Shown here piece after piece: positions 15,468 to 17,372 of a DNA stretch of 17,372 nucleotides; within the stretch, counting starts at the first letter, position 1, and each line of letters opens with the position of its first letter. A program made the position numbers and the translations under genes. This DNA is from Bacteroidota bacterium (lineage in GTDB: Bacteria > Bacteroidota > Bacteroidia > Bacteroidales > PUMT01): the NCBI GenBank assembly GCA_003567115.1, contig PXAP01000021.1, forward strand, positions 1 to 17,372. The letters are read 5' to 3'. A model generated the notes under the pieces. That model worked only from the letters and a program-made list of their open reading frames with translations, did not search any database and was not told the DNA's origin.

Positions 15468-16229
15468 TTGAGAGTAGCTTTTTTAGGAACAGGAACTTCA
15501 CAAGGCATACCGGTTATAGCATGCCAATGTAAGGTATGCCGCTCCTCCGACAAGAAGGATAAGCGGTTGCGTACCTCTGTTTTTTTGGAGACAGAGAATA
15601 AAAAAATAGTTATAGATACCGGGCCCGATTTCCGGCAGCAAATGCTCAGGGAAGGAGTAAAGGAACTGGACGCCATTTTATATACCCATGAACATAAAGA
15701 TCATATTGCCGGACTTGATGATGTTAGGGCTTTTAACTTCGTTAATCAGAAGCCTGTTGACGTATATCTTGAAAAGACTGTAATTTCTGTAATTAAACGG
15801 GAATTTTCATATATTTTCGCAGAATATAAATATCCGGGGATACCTCAGATTAATCTCAACACAATTGATACTTTCAATTTTCAGATAGGAGGAGTAAAAA
15901 TAATACCAATAAGAGCCTTTCATTACAGGTTACCTGTATTGGGCTTCCGGATAAAAGATTTTACATATATTACAGATGCAAATTACATTCCGGAAGAAGA
16001 AAAAAGAAAGATCATAGGCAGCCAGTTTATTGTTTTAAATGCATTGAGAAAAGAGAAACACATTTCTCACTTTTCACTGAATGAAGCTGTTAAACTGATA
16101 AATGAATTCGGACCCCGGCGCGGATTTATTACACATATAAGTCATCAGATGGGCCTGCATGAAGAAGTTCAGAAAGAATTGCCTCATAACATTACTCTGG
16201 CTTATGACGGCCTTAGTTTGGAAATATAA
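15468..16229 (+). CDS. PhnP-like metallo-beta-lactamase-fold phosphodiesterase
   Basis: This 253-aa hydrolase belongs to the PhnP branch of the metallo-beta-lactamase fold; PhnP itself opens 5-phosphoribosyl 1,2-cyclic phosphate. The dinuclear metal site is THEHKDH (H74, H76, D78, H79), H152 in FHYRLPVLGF and D170 in YITDANYI, with H223 in GFITHISH near the C-terminus. The N-terminal GTGTSQGIP turn is followed by C19, C21 and C24 (CQCKVC). With H226 these resemble the structural zinc site described for PhnP. The start is TTG at 15468; the first beta strand (RVAFLGTG) begins right after it, so a later start would remove the fold. No phosphonate genes are nearby, so a general housekeeping role on cyclic phosphodiesters is more likely than phosphonate use. 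Confidence 0.92.
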   Translation: MRVAFLGTGTSQGIPVIACQCKVCRSSDKKDKRLRTSVFLETENKKIVIDTGPDFRQQMLREGVKELDAILYTHEHKDHIAGLDDVRAFNFVNQKPVDVYLEKTVISVIKREFSYIFAEYKYPGIPQINLNTIDTFNFQIGGVKIIPIRAFHYRLPVLGFRIKDFTYITDANYIPEEEKRKIIGSQFIVLNALRKEKHISHFSLNEAVKLINEFGPRRGFITHISHQMGLHEEVQKELPHNITLAYDGLSLEI

Positions 16230-16479
16230 TTTTTGGCCTGGTTTTTCGTGTGCAATAGTATAATATGTAAATCCATTTTCTTCTATGTTGTATTTCGGAT
16301 TACAAATTGCAAGTTCAGGAACTTTGGGCTTGTATGCTATAAAAAGGCTTATTCGGAAAAACCTGTCCGGTGTTCTAAAACAACCCTTCCAGCTAAAAAT
16401 CAATCTGTTTCTTTTAGCATCGGGAAAAAACAGGCTAAAAGGGTGACTAATATCATTAAAACTTAAAGTGAAAAAAGTC

Positions 16480-16495
16480 AAATTTACGTAAATTT
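16480..16495. promoter_or_regulatory. Perfect 16-bp palindrome upstream of pta
   Basis: AAATTTACGTAAATTT is fully self-complementary over 16 bases and ends 39 bases before the pta ATG, at promoter distance. The 8-mer AAATTTAC also appears twice as a direct repeat (16480-16487 and 16490-16497). It is a candidate binding site for a dimeric regulator, perhaps of the CRP/FNR type. The regulator is not known. Confidence 0.4.
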
Positions 16496-16517
16496 ACAAT
16501 ATTATAAATTATATTAA

Positions 16518-16527
16518 TAAACGTTTA
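16518..16527. promoter_or_regulatory. Second small palindrome upstream of pta
   Basis: TAAACGTTTA is a perfect 10-bp palindrome ending 7 bases before the pta ATG. It shares an ACGT centre with the 16-bp palindrome upstream. Its position in the leader would let a bound protein block transcription, but chance is possible in such AT-rich DNA. Confidence 0.25.
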
Positions 16528-16534
16528 CCAGACA

Positions 16535-17372
16535 ATGGATTTACTGGACAGGATAAGATATAATGCCGCACAGCATGACAAACGTATTGTTATGCCGGAG
16601 GGAATTGAAGAGAGGACTCTCAAAGCTTCAGATTTATTAATCCGTGAGCAAATTGCACGAATTATTCTTTTGGGCAATCCGGAAACGATATTATCTCAAG
16701 CCAGAAAGCATAATCTCGGTTACATTGATAAATCTCTCATAATAGATCCACTCGACCATCCGGGTAAGAAAAAATATATTGATTTGATGGTTGAGCTCAG
16801 GAAGCATAAGGGCCTTACTAGAACTGAGGCCGGTAAGCTTATTGAAGATCCTCTTTATCTTGCTACAATGATGATTAAAGCCGGAGACGCCGATGGAGAG
16901 GTTGCAGGTGCCATGAATTCTACCGGTGATGTGCTTCGTCCTGCTTTTCAGTATGTTAAAACCAAGCCGGGAATAAGTGTGGTTTCCGGGGCATTTATCA
17001 TGATACTGAAGGACACTGAATTTGGAGAAGACGGACACCTGGTTTTTGCTGATTGTGCCGTGCACCCTGATCCTACTGAATCAGAGCTTGCCGAAATAGC
17101 TGTTGCTACTGCCGGAACCACCAGAGACATTGCCGGTTTTGAACCCCGGATAGCAATGCTTAGCTTCAGTACCAAAGGTAGCGCAAAGCATCCCATGGTT
17201 GATAAAGTTGCAAATGCCACCCGTATTGCAAGAGAAATGGCCCCCGAACTTCAAATAGACGGAGACATGCAGGCTGATGCTGCAATAATTGAAAAAATAG
17301 GACAAAGCAAAGCTCCCGGAAGCAGTGTTGCGGGAAAGGCAAATGTTCTTGTATTTCCCAATCTGGAATGTG
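16535..17372 (+). CDS. pta: Phosphate acetyltransferase (3' end outside window)
   Basis: Phosphate acetyltransferase interconverts acetyl-CoA and acetyl phosphate in the acetate/ATP-forming pathway, usually with acetate kinase (ackA) next door. The frame is open from ATG 16535 to the window edge: 279 codons of a protein normally about 330 aa long. Visible landmarks are the N-terminal RIVMPEG (17-23), GEVAGAMNSTGDVLRPA, SGAFIM, FADCAVHPDPT, MLSFSTKGSAKHP, DGDMQADAAI and the near-C-terminal PGSSVAGKANVLVFPNLE. It is the short form without the DRTGG regulatory domain. ATG 16535 places the usual start just before the first strand. ackA would be expected after the right edge. Confidence 0.96.
   Translation, partial: MDLLDRIRYNAAQHDKRIVMPEGIEERTLKASDLLIREQIARIILLGNPETILSQARKHNLGYIDKSLIIDPLDHPGKKKYIDLMVELRKHKGLTRTEAGKLIEDPLYLATMMIKAGDADGEVAGAMNSTGDVLRPAFQYVKTKPGISVVSGAFIMILKDTEFGEDGHLVFADCAVHPDPTESELAEIAVATAGTTRDIAGFEPRIAMLSFSTKGSAKHPMVDKVANATRIAREMAPELQIDGDMQADAAIIEKIGQSKAPGSSVAGKANVLVFPNLEC

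Larger units (their letters stand above)
16230..16534. other. Leader region of the phosphate acetyltransferase gene
   Basis: These 305 bases hold no convincing gene. A 77-codon frame at 16233-16466 has no recognisable motif. GCTAAAA (16392-16398) and TTTTAGC (16412-16418) form a 7-bp hairpin with a 13-base loop, and GGCTAAAA recurs at 16433-16440. The last 60 bases are very AT-rich and contain two palindromes listed separately. No clear TAnnTTTG element was seen. Confidence 0.45.

Noticed and set aside
16233..16466. 77-codon frame after the PhnP-like gene
   Set aside because: It has no family features and begins in the region expected to hold the pta promoter.
1..17372. Mobile element, CRISPR array, toxin-antitoxin or phage defence genes
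   Set aside because: No transposase, integrase, repeat-spacer pattern, nuclease or small gene pair of that kind is visible. The content is housekeeping and envelope genes.

Overview
The window looks like a chromosomal stretch from a member of the Bacteroidota, probably Bacteroidales or a relative. The DNA is AT-rich. Start codons sit behind A/T-rich leaders rather than clear Shine-Dalgarno sites. Two upstream regions carry TTTG / TAnnTTTG-type promoter elements. There are many lipoproteins, among them a run of FKBP-type lipoproteins of the GldI-like kind. No mobile element, CRISPR array, rRNA or tRNA was found. This assignment comes from gene content, not from a database comparison.

Layout. 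1-598 holds no convincing gene. 599-1411 is an M48-family metalloprotease lipoprotein. 1488-2651 is a membrane-anchored protein of unknown function. From 2906 to 8553 there is a same-strand block that looks like a surface-polysaccharide synthesis and export locus: a single-domain response regulator (GTG start); a TPR plus beta-barrel outer-membrane protein of the YaiO type, broken by one in-frame TAA; an unusual SPOR-TPR-transmembrane-HEAT protein; a processive family 2 glycosyltransferase; and a small PlsC-like acyltransferase. The last three genes are separated by 1 and 5 bases and are surely co-transcribed. The synthase has no PilZ domain, and no histidine kinase lies nearby.

8632-9057 (minus) is nucleoside diphosphate kinase. 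Divergent from it, 9193-10203 is a DHH/DHHA1 phosphoesterase of the NrnA type. Four FKBP peptidyl-prolyl isomerase lipoproteins follow (10296-13831). They carry seven FKBP modules, some with intact active-site residues and some degraded. 13872-14600 (minus) is a tetrapyrrole-methylase-fold SAM methyltransferase resembling RsmI. An 867-base gap follows, then a PhnP-like metallo-beta-lactamase-fold hydrolase (15468-16229). The window ends inside a phosphate acetyltransferase gene (16535 onward) that has two palindromes just upstream.

How the parts may work together (inference). The glycosyltransferase would polymerise a glycan across the inner membrane. The SPOR-TPR part of the HEAT protein would bridge the periplasm and peptidoglycan, and the TPR-barrel protein would pass the chain through the outer membrane, analogous to the PgaA/PgaC layout but with different parts. 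The FKBP lipoproteins would act as folding helpers for exported or surface proteins. The most interesting points are the SPOR-HEAT scaffold in the glycan locus, the single nonsense codon in its exporter, and the FKBP module array.
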